From Clostridia bacterium (lineage in GTDB: Bacteria; Bacillota; Clostridia; UBA1212): DNA of 64,000 bases. Location: contig JAFSVU010000027.1 in the NCBI GenBank assembly GCA_017444825.1, positions 38,256 through 102,255 of the forward strand, in the 5' to 3' direction. Of this stretch, positions 8,339-17,025 are shown in pieces. The notes below the pieces were generated by a model, which saw only the letters and a program-made list of their open reading frames with translations, had not been told where the DNA came from and ran no database searches. Both the position numbers and the translations under genes were made by a program. Each line of letters starts with the position of its first letter. Within the stretch, counting starts at the first letter, position 1.

Positions 8339-9184
8339 TTGATCCACATCTTTATCGATCTCGAATTTTGCACATGCTTCAGAAAAAGCTCGCCTCTAAG
8401 GACCGAGACTATTGAGATCGGAGCTGTCAAGGTTGACGAGAATAACAGAATAACGGGAGAGTTCGACAGTCTGGTTAGACCGGATTTCGCGAACTCCATT
8501 CCCTCCGCCGAGAGAAACCTCACGGGCATCACATGGCAGATGGTGGAGAATGAGAGAACCTTCTGCGACGTAATGGAAGAGTTTGTCGGGTGGATAGGCA
8601 CCGACGACTACATGATCTATTCCTGGTCGAATAACGACCCGCTTCAGGTGCTGAGAGAGGCCAGAGTAAAGGGCTTCCCCGCAACCGAGATGGGCATGTT
8701 TAAGAAGTGGATCGATTTTCAGCAGGTGTTCATGGCTTCCGTGGGCATGAAAAATCAGGTATCCCTGGAGCATGCAATAGAGCTTGCCGACATGTATTTT
8801 GTCGGCGAGGCACACAGAGCCGTTGTGGATTCGTTTAACACAGCCAGGCTGTTTATCTACTGCAACACTCTTGACACCGTTGAACTGAAGCTCCGGACCA
8901 TTGACGAGAACGGAACCTTCGGAGCGAACCTGATGCCGGGCAGCAGGAGGAAGACCGGAAACGGCCACGGCGGAAGGAACGGCAGAAGGAATATAGGTTC
9001 TTCGGGAGCCGTTAAACGGGACCGGGAGGATACCGCATATCTGGCCGCGGGTTCAAAGCCAAAGGCGGCGGCTGCGGGAGCCGGGGATGAGGATGGAACA
9101 TCCGAAAAAAAGCAGTCAAAACCTTCCCGAAAGAGGTCCGGAAGGGCTCATAGGGGTGGAAGGAAAAAGAAAACTGTGGTATAA
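8339..9184 (+). CDS. DEDDh 3'-5' exonuclease-like protein with basic tail
   Basis: The start is TTG 8339, seven bases behind GGAGGA; it gives a 281-residue protein beginning right at the first exonuclease motif (FIDLEF, Asp7 and Glu9). The second motif (LTGITWQMV) and the third (HRAVVDSFNTARL with His and Asp) complete a DEDDh RNase T/DNA polymerase III epsilon-type nuclease fold in residues 1-185. From about residue 200 the chain becomes a low-complexity tail rich in Arg, Lys and Gly, probably disordered and able to bind nucleic acid. Whether RNA or DNA is cut is unknown. Confidence 0.82.
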   Translation: MIHIFIDLEFCTCFRKSSPLRTETIEIGAVKVDENNRITGEFDSLVRPDFANSIPSAERNLTGITWQMVENERTFCDVMEEFVGWIGTDDYMIYSWSNNDPLQVLREARVKGFPATEMGMFKKWIDFQQVFMASVGMKNQVSLEHAIELADMYFVGEAHRAVVDSFNTARLFIYCNTLDTVELKLRTIDENGTFGANLMPGSRRKTGNGHGGRNGRRNIGSSGAVKRDREDTAYLAAGSKPKAAAAGAGDEDGTSEKKQSKPSRKRSGRAHRGGRKKKTVV

Positions 9185-9211
9185 TTTGACTGCCGCGGGA
9201 CGAGTCGGCAG
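9175..9211 (+). promoter_or_regulatory. Extended -10 promoter and leader hairpin of the zinc-ribbon gene
   Basis: TGTGGTATAAT (9175-9185) is an extended -10 overlapping the stop of the exonuclease gene; the -35 position (9157-9162, TGGAAG) is poor. CTGCCG (9190-9195) can pair with CGGCAG (9206-9211) at the start of the transcript. Confidence 0.5.
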
Positions 9212-9284
9212 GGATGCCGGACCGGTACGTTGGTTATGCAGTTAACAAACGTCATTGAGACGGGATCAGTCGGGAGTAACTTTT

Positions 9285-10583
9285 ATGGCTACTATTGAGT
9301 ACAAATGTCCGAATTGTGCCGCGCCGCTCGTATTTGACGCGACCAAAAAGCTCATCAAATGTGATTTCTGCGACAGTGAATTTGCGCCACGGCTGATAGA
9401 AGATGAAAGTGTCGCAAAACCGTCGAAACACGTTAACTCAAGAATAGATGACCAGTACATCGAGGGCGAAAAGGCGGAAGTCTACTGGATGAAACTGGAC
9501 GCGAAGACCGCGGGCTACAGCTGTCCCTCCTGCGGCGGCGCCATTATATGCACCGAGAATTCTGCCGCTCTGTTCTGCCCTTATTGCGGAAATCCCGCCA
9601 TTATCGAGAGCGCTCTTGAGGGAGAATTCAGGCCGGATTACATAATTCCTTTTTCAAAAACCAAGGACCAGGCCAAGTCGGCATACAAGCAGTTCGTCAC
9701 AAAATACAAATATCTTCCGAAGGAGTTCAAAGAGAGCCACGCGCCGGAAAAGATCACCGGGATATACGTTCCCTACCATCTTATGTCCTGCCGCATATCC
9801 GCCAGCGCAGTGTATTCGGGAGAGACTTCGGAATCCTGGACGGTAGGAAATATCAGATACACAAAAACCAAGTATTATGAGCATAAAAGGGCCGGGTCCA
9901 TGAGCTTTTACAACGTGCCTTCAGACGCCTCTGCGTCCATTGACGACGCCTACATGGAGTCCATAGAGCCCTTTGACTATAACAAAATAGAGCCCTTTAA
10001 GGCCGTATATCTTTCGGGATATCTTGCGGACAGATATGATCAGACGGCGGATCAGTGCGCGGGGAAAATAGACGAAAGAGTGAAGGGAACCATAACAAAA
10101 CAGCTGAAGAAATCCGTCACGGACCTTGGTTACGAGAACGTGAACGTTAAATCTCATGGCGAGAATATCACGAACAGGACGTTTTCATACGCTCTTTTCC
10201 CGCTTTGGCTCCTTAGAACAAAGTACAAGGATCAGTTTTACTATTTTGCCATGAACGGTCAGACCGGTAAAGTCGCGGGAAAGCTTCCCGTTGACAAAGC
10301 AAAGATCAATCTTACCGCACTTGCTTTATCTCTTCTCGGCATACTGATCGGCCTGGGATTTTATCTTCTTGACGACCATAACCTGATTGGAGGCATCATA
10401 GCCTTTATAATCTCAGCCCTTGTTATATTCTTCGTTTCGAGAGGCTCGATGATCAGAAAGGCCAGCAACGTTTCTCCGAAGTACGAGGCGGACTATTACC
10501 AGGATGCCCCCGCAAAGATATCTGTCAATACGGACACATATCTGAGCTCAAAGACGACTTCGGTCAGGATCAGAGACGACTGA
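9285..10583 (+). CDS. TFIIB-type zinc-ribbon membrane protein
   Basis: A 432-residue protein with two zinc ribbons: CPNC/CDFC in residues 1-35 and CPSC/CPYC around 80-105. A mixed alpha/beta middle region follows, then two hydrophobic segments near residues 345-390 and a short hydrophilic end. Proteins with this layout are common in Firmicutes and usually annotated as TFIIB-type zinc-finger domain protein; the function is unknown. The ATG at 9285 is preferred over an upstream in-frame start because GGGAG lies a few bases before it. It has its own promoter and is followed by the glycogen genes. Confidence 0.75.
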   Translation: MATIEYKCPNCAAPLVFDATKKLIKCDFCDSEFAPRLIEDESVAKPSKHVNSRIDDQYIEGEKAEVYWMKLDAKTAGYSCPSCGGAIICTENSAALFCPYCGNPAIIESALEGEFRPDYIIPFSKTKDQAKSAYKQFVTKYKYLPKEFKESHAPEKITGIYVPYHLMSCRISASAVYSGETSESWTVGNIRYTKTKYYEHKRAGSMSFYNVPSDASASIDDAYMESIEPFDYNKIEPFKAVYLSGYLADRYDQTADQCAGKIDERVKGTITKQLKKSVTDLGYENVNVKSHGENITNRTFSYALFPLWLLRTKYKDQFYYFAMNGQTGKVAGKLPVDKAKINLTALALSLLGILIGLGFYLLDDHNLIGGIIAFIISALVIFFVSRGSMIRKASNVSPKYEADYYQDAPAKISVNTDTYLSSKTTSVRIRDD

Positions 10584-10666
10584 GTACGGTACCATGAATT
10601 AGAGATCTAACCGGAAGCGGCCTCCGGAGGTTGACCGGCCGATGATGAAAGATTGGAGATGAATTT

Positions 10667-11815
10667 ATGGCAAAGAAGAACATGATTGCGCTTATACTTG
10701 CCGGCGGGCAGGGAAGCAGACTGAGCCCTATGACTAAGGTGATGGCAAAGCCTGCTGTTCATTTCGGAGGGAAGTACAGGATCATAGATTTTGCCCTCAG
10801 TAACTGCTCCAACTCGGGTATAGACACAGTCGGAATACTGACACAGTTCAAGCCCCAGGCGCTGAACGCCCACATAGGTATCGGCACACCGTGGGACCTT
10901 GACCGTGTGCACGGCGGTGTTGCTATGTTGCCCCCGTATATGAGCGAGCAGGGCGGCGACTGGTATAAAGGCACTGCCAATGCGGTGTTCCAGAATCTTT
11001 CCTTCTGCGACCAGTACGACCCGGAGTATCTGCTGATACTCTCGGGTGACCATATATACAAGATGGACTACAGGGAGATGCTCAAGCAGCACGTGGCCAA
11101 TGACGCGGCAGCCACCATTGCAGTCATAAACGTTCCCCTCGAGGAGGCCTCCAGATTCGGTATAATGAATACAGACGGAAACGGCCATATACTCGAGTTC
11201 GAGGAAAAACCCGCTCATCCGAAGAGCACTCTCGCGTCCATGGGCATCTATATTTTCACGTATAAGAAGCTCAAAGAGTATCTCATCAAGGACGCCGAGG
11301 ACCCGGATTCAAGCTATGATTTCGGTAAGAATATAATCCCCGCCATGCTTGCGAACAACGAGACCATGGTGGCTCACGAGTTCAAAGGCTACTGGAAGGA
11401 CGTGGGAACCATCCAGAGCTTCTGGGAAGCAAATATGGACCTTCTCAGCACCGACAATGAAGTCAAGCTTTTCGACACCAGCTGGAAGCTTTTCACCCAG
11501 GTCAAGATCAGACCTTCCCAGTATATCGGGACCAATGCGGTCATATCCGACAGCATCATAACGGAGGGCTGTATCGTGGACGGCGAGGTGCGCCACTCCA
11601 TACTGTTTCCCGGCTGCCGGGTGGATAAAAACGCCAGGATCGTGGACTCAATTATAATGGAGGACTGCGTGATAGAGGGCAACGTCATTGTCAACAAGGC
11701 CATCATACTTGAGGGCAGCGTTGTCAAGGCGAGCAATGTGATAGGCAACGGCGAAAAGATCGCGGTTATCGAGGCCGGCACGGTCCTCGAACCGAATTTC
11801 AGCGGAAAGATCTGA
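10667..11815 (+). CDS. glgC: Glucose-1-phosphate adenylyltransferase, catalytic subunit
   Basis: GlgC (382 residues) makes ADP-glucose from glucose-1-phosphate and ATP, the committed step of glycogen synthesis. The nucleotidyltransferase motif [15 protein letters not shown] is at the N-terminus, followed by [20 protein letters not shown], the FEEKPAHP substrate loop and a left-handed beta-helix C-terminal domain. The first gene of a glycogen operon, it is followed 12 bases later by glgD. The leader (10584-10666) has an inverted CCGGA/TCCGG hairpin and a GGAG ribosome site. Confidence 0.97.
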   Translation: MAKKNMIALILAGGQGSRLSPMTKVMAKPAVHFGGKYRIIDFALSNCSNSGIDTVGILTQFKPQALNAHIGIGTPWDLDRVHGGVAMLPPYMSEQGGDWYKGTANAVFQNLSFCDQYDPEYLLILSGDHIYKMDYREMLKQHVANDAAATIAVINVPLEEASRFGIMNTDGNGHILEFEEKPAHPKSTLASMGIYIFTYKKLKEYLIKDAEDPDSSYDFGKNIIPAMLANNETMVAHEFKGYWKDVGTIQSFWEANMDLLSTDNEVKLFDTSWKLFTQVKIRPSQYIGTNAVISDSIITEGCIVDGEVRHSILFPGCRVDKNARIVDSIIMEDCVIEGNVIVNKAIILEGSVVKASNVIGNGEKIAVIEAGTVLEPNFSGKI

Positions 11816-11827
11816 GGAGGGACGAAC

Positions 11828-12946
11828 ATGAGCAAGGAATACATGGCAATATTCAACCTCGACGAGGATGAGAGCGATATCAAGGCGCTGACCGCGAAAA
11901 GAACCATTGCATCCATACCGATAGGAAGCAGATTCAGAGTCATTGACTTCATGCTTTCAAACGTCGTCAACGCAGGCGTGACCAATGTAGGCATCTTTAC
12001 GGAGACCAACTCCCGCTCCCTTGTGGACCATGTGGGAGACGGTAAAGCCTGGGACCTCAACCGTAAGAACGACGGACTGTTCCTGTTCACCCACAGGCTC
12101 CTCGACATAGCGAATTTCGAGTCGAAGATGCTCCAGAACAACATGGAATACCTGTTCAGAAGCCGCAGCGAGTTCGTCATTCTGACATCGTCCTATTTCG
12201 TATGCAACCTTGACGTGAGAGAAGTGATGAAATCCCACGAGGCATCCGGCGCAGACGTCACAGTGGTCTACACACACACCGACAGGGCCGACAGGGACTT
12301 CATTAACTGCTTTACTCTCGAGGTGGACACCGAGCACATGAACGTGACCGGGGTGGGTAAAAACATTGGTTTCATTCCGAAGGCTGACATATGCATGGAA
12401 TTCTTCATATTGAAGAAGAGCCTGCTCATCAGCCTCATCCAGGAGAACGCGAGAAACCGCAGATACAACGATTTTTACGAGCTCGTTTTCGGAAAGCTGA
12501 ATGCACTCAACTTCAACGCTTTCAAATTCGACGGGTACGTGGCCTGCATAAACAGCAAGTCATCCTACTTCAAAGCCAATATGGACATGCTCTCCATGGA
12601 CGTCTCCAATGAGCTTTTCAGATCCCAGAGACCCGTTTACACAAAGATCAAGGACGAGCCGCCGACGATCTACGTTGACGGATGCGAGGTGTCAAATTCA
12701 CTGGTGGCCGACGGAAACATCATCCGCGGAAAGGTGAAAAACAGTATAATCGGCCGTTTCGTTGTGGTCGAAGAGGGCGCGGTGGTGGAGAACAGCATCA
12801 TTCTCCAGAACGTGAGAATATCTGCCGGTGCCCACCTTTACGGAGCGATCATCGATAAAAACGTTGTGATCTCGGAGAATGCCGAGTATAAAGGCGACGA
12901 ATATTTCCCGACCGTTGTGGAAAAGAGAAATATGTATCTGCCTTGA
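11828..12946 (+). CDS. glgD: Glucose-1-phosphate adenylyltransferase regulatory subunit GlgD
   Basis: GlgD (372 residues) is the Firmicute-specific partner of GlgC. It keeps the fold (IGSRFRVIDFMLSN, C-terminal beta-helix) but lacks the N-terminal GGxGxR nucleotide loop, so it is not expected to be catalytic alone; in Bacillus and relatives it raises GlgC activity in a heteromer. An AGGAGGGACGAAC stretch places a strong ribosome site before the ATG. A hairpin downstream (AGCCCTTG 12954-12961 with CAAGGGCT 12977-12984) separates it from glgA. Confidence 0.95.
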   Translation: MSKEYMAIFNLDEDESDIKALTAKRTIASIPIGSRFRVIDFMLSNVVNAGVTNVGIFTETNSRSLVDHVGDGKAWDLNRKNDGLFLFTHRLLDIANFESKMLQNNMEYLFRSRSEFVILTSSYFVCNLDVREVMKSHEASGADVTVVYTHTDRADRDFINCFTLEVDTEHMNVTGVGKNIGFIPKADICMEFFILKKSLLISLIQENARNRRYNDFYELVFGKLNALNFNAFKFDGYVACINSKSSYFKANMDMLSMDVSNELFRSQRPVYTKIKDEPPTIYVDGCEVSNSLVADGNIIRGKVKNSIIGRFVVVEEGAVVENSIILQNVRISAGAHLYGAIIDKNVVISENAEYKGDEYFPTVVEKRNMYLP

Positions 12947-12953
12947 TTTCCGG

Positions 12954-12984
12954 AGCCCTTGCCTGCCGCCGTGCGCCAAGGGCT
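12954..12984 (+). terminator. Hairpin between glgD and glgA
   Basis: An eight-base inverted repeat AGCCCTTG/CAAGGGCT with a 15-base loop, followed by only TTT-like sequence. It may lower readthrough or stabilise the upstream mRNA. Confidence 0.5.
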
Positions 12985-13058
12985 TTGAGTATTATTAAAA
13001 GCTGCGCAGAAGGTTCGGACCCGGACCCGCGCAATGACCTGAAAGAAAGGAACACGTT

Positions 13059-14498
13059 ATGAAAGTATTGTTTGTCTCTGCTGAAGCCGAACCGTTCGCG
13101 AAGACAGGCGGCCTTGCCGACGTCGCGTATGCGCTGCCCAAAGCGCTGAAGGCGAAGGGAATAGATGTGAGAGTTATCATGCCGAAGTACGGCACCATTG
13201 CTCCGAATTTCACTACCAAGATGAGCCAGTTGGCGAGCTTTGGCGTGTCTGTGGGCTGGAGAAACCAGTATTGCGGCCTTGAATACTTAAACTATGAAGG
13301 CATACCGTTCTATTTCATTGACAATGAGTACTACTTCAAGAGACCGGGCTGCTACGGGTATTTTGACGACGGTGAGAGATTCTCCTTCTTCTGCAGAGCC
13401 GTAATGGAATCCGTGAAGCACATGGGCGATTTCGAACCCGACGTTATCCACTGCAACGACTGGCACACCGGCATCATCCCGGTATATCTGAGAGACGTTT
13501 ACTACAACGCTCCGGAGTTTGCTAACTCTCACGTGGTCTTCACCATCCATAACCTGAAATTCCAGGGCATCTATTCTCCGGCCATTCTGGAGGAGCTCCT
13601 TGGCCTCAACATGGGTTACTACTCGGAGGAGAAGATGAAGTTCGGCGACTGCGTGTCGTTCATCAAGGCGGCCATCGTTTACGCGGACAGAGTGACCACC
13701 GTTTCCGAAACATATGCCGAGGAGATCCAGGGACCTCTCGCAGGGGAGGGACTTGACGGGCTGCTCCGTGAAAAATCATTCAAGCTCTCGGGCATCGTCA
13801 ACGGCATCGACAGCGACAGATACAATCCAAGGACCGACAAGTACATCGCGGAGAATTACGGCACCAAAAACTACCTGGTGGGCAAGGCCTTCAACAAAGC
13901 GGCTCTCCAGAGAGAACTGGGACTTCCCGAGGAGCCTGAAAAACCGGTCATTGCCATCGTTACAAGGCTTACGAGACAGAAGGGCATAGATCTCATCACC
14001 TGTGTGATGGAGCAGATACTTAACCTTGACGTGCAGTTCGTGCTGCTGGGCTCCGGAGACTCCGACTATCAGGATTTCTTTGAATACTATGCGTCAGCAT
14101 ACCCCGGCAAGGTTGGTGTGAAGATCGGCTTCAGTGACCAATTGGCGTCGCTCATATATGCAGGCGCCGACATATTCCTGATGCCTTCACAGTTCGAGCC
14201 TTGCGGCATATCCCAGATGATCTCCATGAAGTACGGAACCCTTCCTCTGGTAAGGGAGACCGGCGGACTCAAGGATACCGTGGTGCCTTATAACAAATAC
14301 ACCGGTGAGGGCAACGGCTTCTCCTTCAAGAACTACAACGCCCACGAAATGCTGGAGATCATACGGTTCGCGGTGGAGACTTACAAGGACGGCAAGGCAT
14401 GGCACAAGCTTATGAGAAACGCGATGGCGACAGACAATTCCTGGGACCAGAGCGCTGAAAGATACATAGGCCTCTACAATGAAATGTGCGAAAAATAG
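13059..14498 (+). CDS. glgA: Glycogen synthase
   Basis: GlgA (479 residues, GT5 family) elongates alpha-1,4-glucan from ADP-glucose. The ADP-glucose site KTGGLADV is at residues 15-22, HCNDWHTG in the N-terminal Rossmann domain, and the C-terminal half carries LTRQKGIDL, LLGSGD and the FEPCGISQMISMKYGTLPLVRETGGL block with catalytic Glu. It follows AGAAAGGAACACG ribosome-site sequence. A hairpin at 14528-14556 (GCGGAGA/TCTCCGC) lies before glgP. Confidence 0.97.
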   Translation: MKVLFVSAEAEPFAKTGGLADVAYALPKALKAKGIDVRVIMPKYGTIAPNFTTKMSQLASFGVSVGWRNQYCGLEYLNYEGIPFYFIDNEYYFKRPGCYGYFDDGERFSFFCRAVMESVKHMGDFEPDVIHCNDWHTGIIPVYLRDVYYNAPEFANSHVVFTIHNLKFQGIYSPAILEELLGLNMGYYSEEKMKFGDCVSFIKAAIVYADRVTTVSETYAEEIQGPLAGEGLDGLLREKSFKLSGIVNGIDSDRYNPRTDKYIAENYGTKNYLVGKAFNKAALQRELGLPEEPEKPVIAIVTRLTRQKGIDLITCVMEQILNLDVQFVLLGSGDSDYQDFFEYYASAYPGKVGVKIGFSDQLASLIYAGADIFLMPSQFEPCGISQMISMKYGTLPLVRETGGLKDTVVPYNKYTGEGNGFSFKNYNAHEMLEIIRFAVETYKDGKAWHKLMRNAMATDNSWDQSAERYIGLYNEMCEK

Positions 14499-14527
14499 GT
14501 AAATAACCAATTCGCGGAGACACTTTG

Positions 14528-14560
14528 GCGGAGACCGCGGAATGCGTGTTCTCCGCTTTG
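14528..14560 (+). terminator. Hairpin between glgA and glgP
   Basis: GCGGAGA (14528-14534) pairs with TCTCCGC (14550-14556), followed by TTTG. It may be a leaky terminator that sets the glgP level. Confidence 0.45.
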
Positions 14561-14582
14561 ATTTAGGGATTACAAACAAGAA

Positions 14583-17006
14583 ATGTATATTGATAAAGAA
14601 AAATTCAAGAACGATTTCAGGGCAAAGCTCATGCAGCTTTACAGAACGGACGTTTCGGGCAGCTCCGACACGGAGAGATACATTGCCCTGGGAACGCTTA
14701 TAAAAGAGTACATGGCACTGGACTGGTATGAGACGGAAAACCGCAATTTCCAGGAAAAAAGGAAGCACGTATACTATTTCTCCATGGAGTTTCTCATCGG
14801 AAGGCTCCTTGACTCCGTAATGATAAACCTGGGCATCAAGGACACCGTCTGGGAGGGCCTTGCGGAGCTTGGCGTCGATCTTCCGAATCTTGAGGACGTG
14901 GAACCTGACGCGGGACTCGGCAACGGCGGTCTCGGCAGGCTTGCGGCATGCTTCATCGATTCCATGGCATCTCTCGGCATCGCAGGAATGGGAATCGGCA
15001 TCAGATACAGGTACGGTCTTTTTAAGCAGGAGATAGTCCACGGAAACCAGATCGAGACCCCTGACAACTGGCTCAAGATCCAGAACGTTTGGGAGTCAAG
15101 GCGTGACGACAAGGCCTGCATCATAAAGTTCGGCGGCAGATGCGACCTTCGCTGGGACGAAAACGGTAAGATGTTTGCGGAGCACAAGGACTACGAACCT
15201 ATCCTTGCCGTGCCTTATGACATGCCTGTTCCGGGCTATGACAACGGCACCGTAAACACATTGAGACTCTGGAGCGCCGAAACAGACGGATCCGCATTTG
15301 ATTTTTCCACGTTCAGCAAGGGCGATTACGAAAGGGCCCAGGCAGCCCAGTATGCCGTGTCCTCCATCACCAGCGTCCTTTACCCCGACGATTCCACGGA
15401 GAGGGGAAAGCTTCTAAGGCTCAAGCAGGAGTATTTCTTCACCAGCGCCGGCATCCAGACCATTGTGCGGGACATGAAGAAGAACGGTGTCTCTCTCGAC
15501 AAACTGGATGAATACGTGGCGATCCACGTTAACGACACCCACCCGGCTCTTGCGGTGGCTGAGCTTATGCGCATACTCGTTGACGAGGAGGGCCTTGAGT
15601 GGGACGACGCGTTCAGAGTCACCGTTAACACCATCGCCTACACAAACCACACCATCCTTGCGGAGGCCCTTGAAAAGTGGCGTGTGCCCATGTTCAGATC
15701 GCTTCTCCCGAGAATATATATGATCGTAGAGGAGATAAACAGGCGTTTCTGCGCCGAAGTTTCAAAGCGTTACAGCGGCGACTGGGGCAAGCTCAGCTCC
15801 ATGTCCATAATCCAGGACGACATGGTGAAAATGGCTCACCTCGCGATCGTGGGAAGCCACAGCGTGAACGGCGTCGCGGCTCTCCACACAGAGATTCTGA
15901 AAAACCAGGAACTTCGCGATTTCAACGAGTTTTACCCCGGTAAGTTCAACAACAAAACCAATGGCATCACCCACAGACGCTGGCTCATGCAGGCAAATCC
16001 GAAGCTGGCAAATCTCATCGACGAGACCATTGGCGAGGGCTGGAAAAAAGATCCTCTGCTCATATCCGAGCTGAAACCTCACTGCAGCGACAAGGAATTC
16101 GTGGGCAAGGTCCGCGACATCAAGCGCTCGAACAAGGAACGGCTTGGCAAATACATACTTGACAGCTACGGCGTGGCAGTGGACCCCGATTCGATATTCG
16201 ACATCCAGGTGAAGCGTCTCCACATGTACAAGAGGCAGATACTGAACGTGCTCCACATCATCGATCTTTACAACAGGATCTGCGACGACCCGAACCTTGA
16301 CGTGACGCCAAGGACGTTTATTTTCGGCGCCAAGGCATTCCCGGGCTACACCATCGCAAAGAACGTCATAAAGCTTATAAACTCGGTGGCGGACACCGTA
16401 AACAACGACAAGCGCTGCGAAGGAAAGCTCAAGGTGGTGTTTATGCCCAACTACGGCGTAAGCCTTGCCCAGATCATGATCCCCGCAGGCGACATAAGCG
16501 AGCAGATATCCACCGCGTCCAAAGAGGCTTCGGGCACCGGAAACATGAAATTCATGATGAACGGAGCGGTGACAGTGGCCACCATGGACGGCGCAAACGT
16601 TGAGATCCACGGGGAAGTGGGCGACGATAACATAATCATATTCGGTCTCTCCTCCGAGGAAGTCATAAACTACCAGAAATACGGCGGTTACAGCGCCATG
16701 GAGACCATTGCCGGAGATCCGAGACTTTCGAGGATCATCGAAATGATAGACGGCGGCTTCGGTGCGGGCCCCGGCGAGTTTGAACTCATTAAACGCCATC
16801 TCACGGTGGACAACGACCCCTATTTCACGCTCCGGGACTTCGCCTCTTATGCGGATGCCCAGGCAAAGGCTGACCGCCTCTACAGGGATAAGGACGTGTG
16901 GGGCAAAATGGCGGCTATTAACATCGCCTGCTCGGGTGTGTTCTCAAGCGACAATACCATAAGAAGATACGCTTCCGAGATCTGGAACGCCGACGCAAGG
17001 TACTGA
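14583..17006 (+). CDS. glgP: Glycogen/starch/alpha-glucan phosphorylase
   Basis: GlgP (807 residues, GT35) releases glucose-1-phosphate from alpha-glucan ends. It shows EDVEPDAGLGNGGLGRLAAC, the HVNDTHPAL motif, the NKTNGITHRRW block and the PLP-binding EASGTGNMKFMMNG stretch whose Lys carries the cofactor. Length is normal for the bacterial maltodextrin/glycogen phosphorylase group. With GlgC/D/A upstream and a GH13 enzyme downstream, the operon carries both synthesis and breakdown; no branching enzyme is present in the window. Confidence 0.97.
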   Translation: MYIDKEKFKNDFRAKLMQLYRTDVSGSSDTERYIALGTLIKEYMALDWYETENRNFQEKRKHVYYFSMEFLIGRLLDSVMINLGIKDTVWEGLAELGVDLPNLEDVEPDAGLGNGGLGRLAACFIDSMASLGIAGMGIGIRYRYGLFKQEIVHGNQIETPDNWLKIQNVWESRRDDKACIIKFGGRCDLRWDENGKMFAEHKDYEPILAVPYDMPVPGYDNGTVNTLRLWSAETDGSAFDFSTFSKGDYERAQAAQYAVSSITSVLYPDDSTERGKLLRLKQEYFFTSAGIQTIVRDMKKNGVSLDKLDEYVAIHVNDTHPALAVAELMRILVDEEGLEWDDAFRVTVNTIAYTNHTILAEALEKWRVPMFRSLLPRIYMIVEEINRRFCAEVSKRYSGDWGKLSSMSIIQDDMVKMAHLAIVGSHSVNGVAALHTEILKNQELRDFNEFYPGKFNNKTNGITHRRWLMQANPKLANLIDETIGEGWKKDPLLISELKPHCSDKEFVGKVRDIKRSNKERLGKYILDSYGVAVDPDSIFDIQVKRLHMYKRQILNVLHIIDLYNRICDDPNLDVTPRTFIFGAKAFPGYTIAKNVIKLINSVADTVNNDKRCEGKLKVVFMPNYGVSLAQIMIPAGDISEQISTASKEASGTGNMKFMMNGAVTVATMDGANVEIHGEVGDDNIIIFGLSSEEVINYQKYGGYSAMETIAGDPRLSRIIEMIDGGFGAGPGEFELIKRHLTVDNDPYFTLRDFASYADAQAKADRLYRDKDVWGKMAAINIACSGVFSSDNTIRRYASEIWNADARY

Positions 17007-17025
17007 CCGGTAGGGAAATTTGTAG

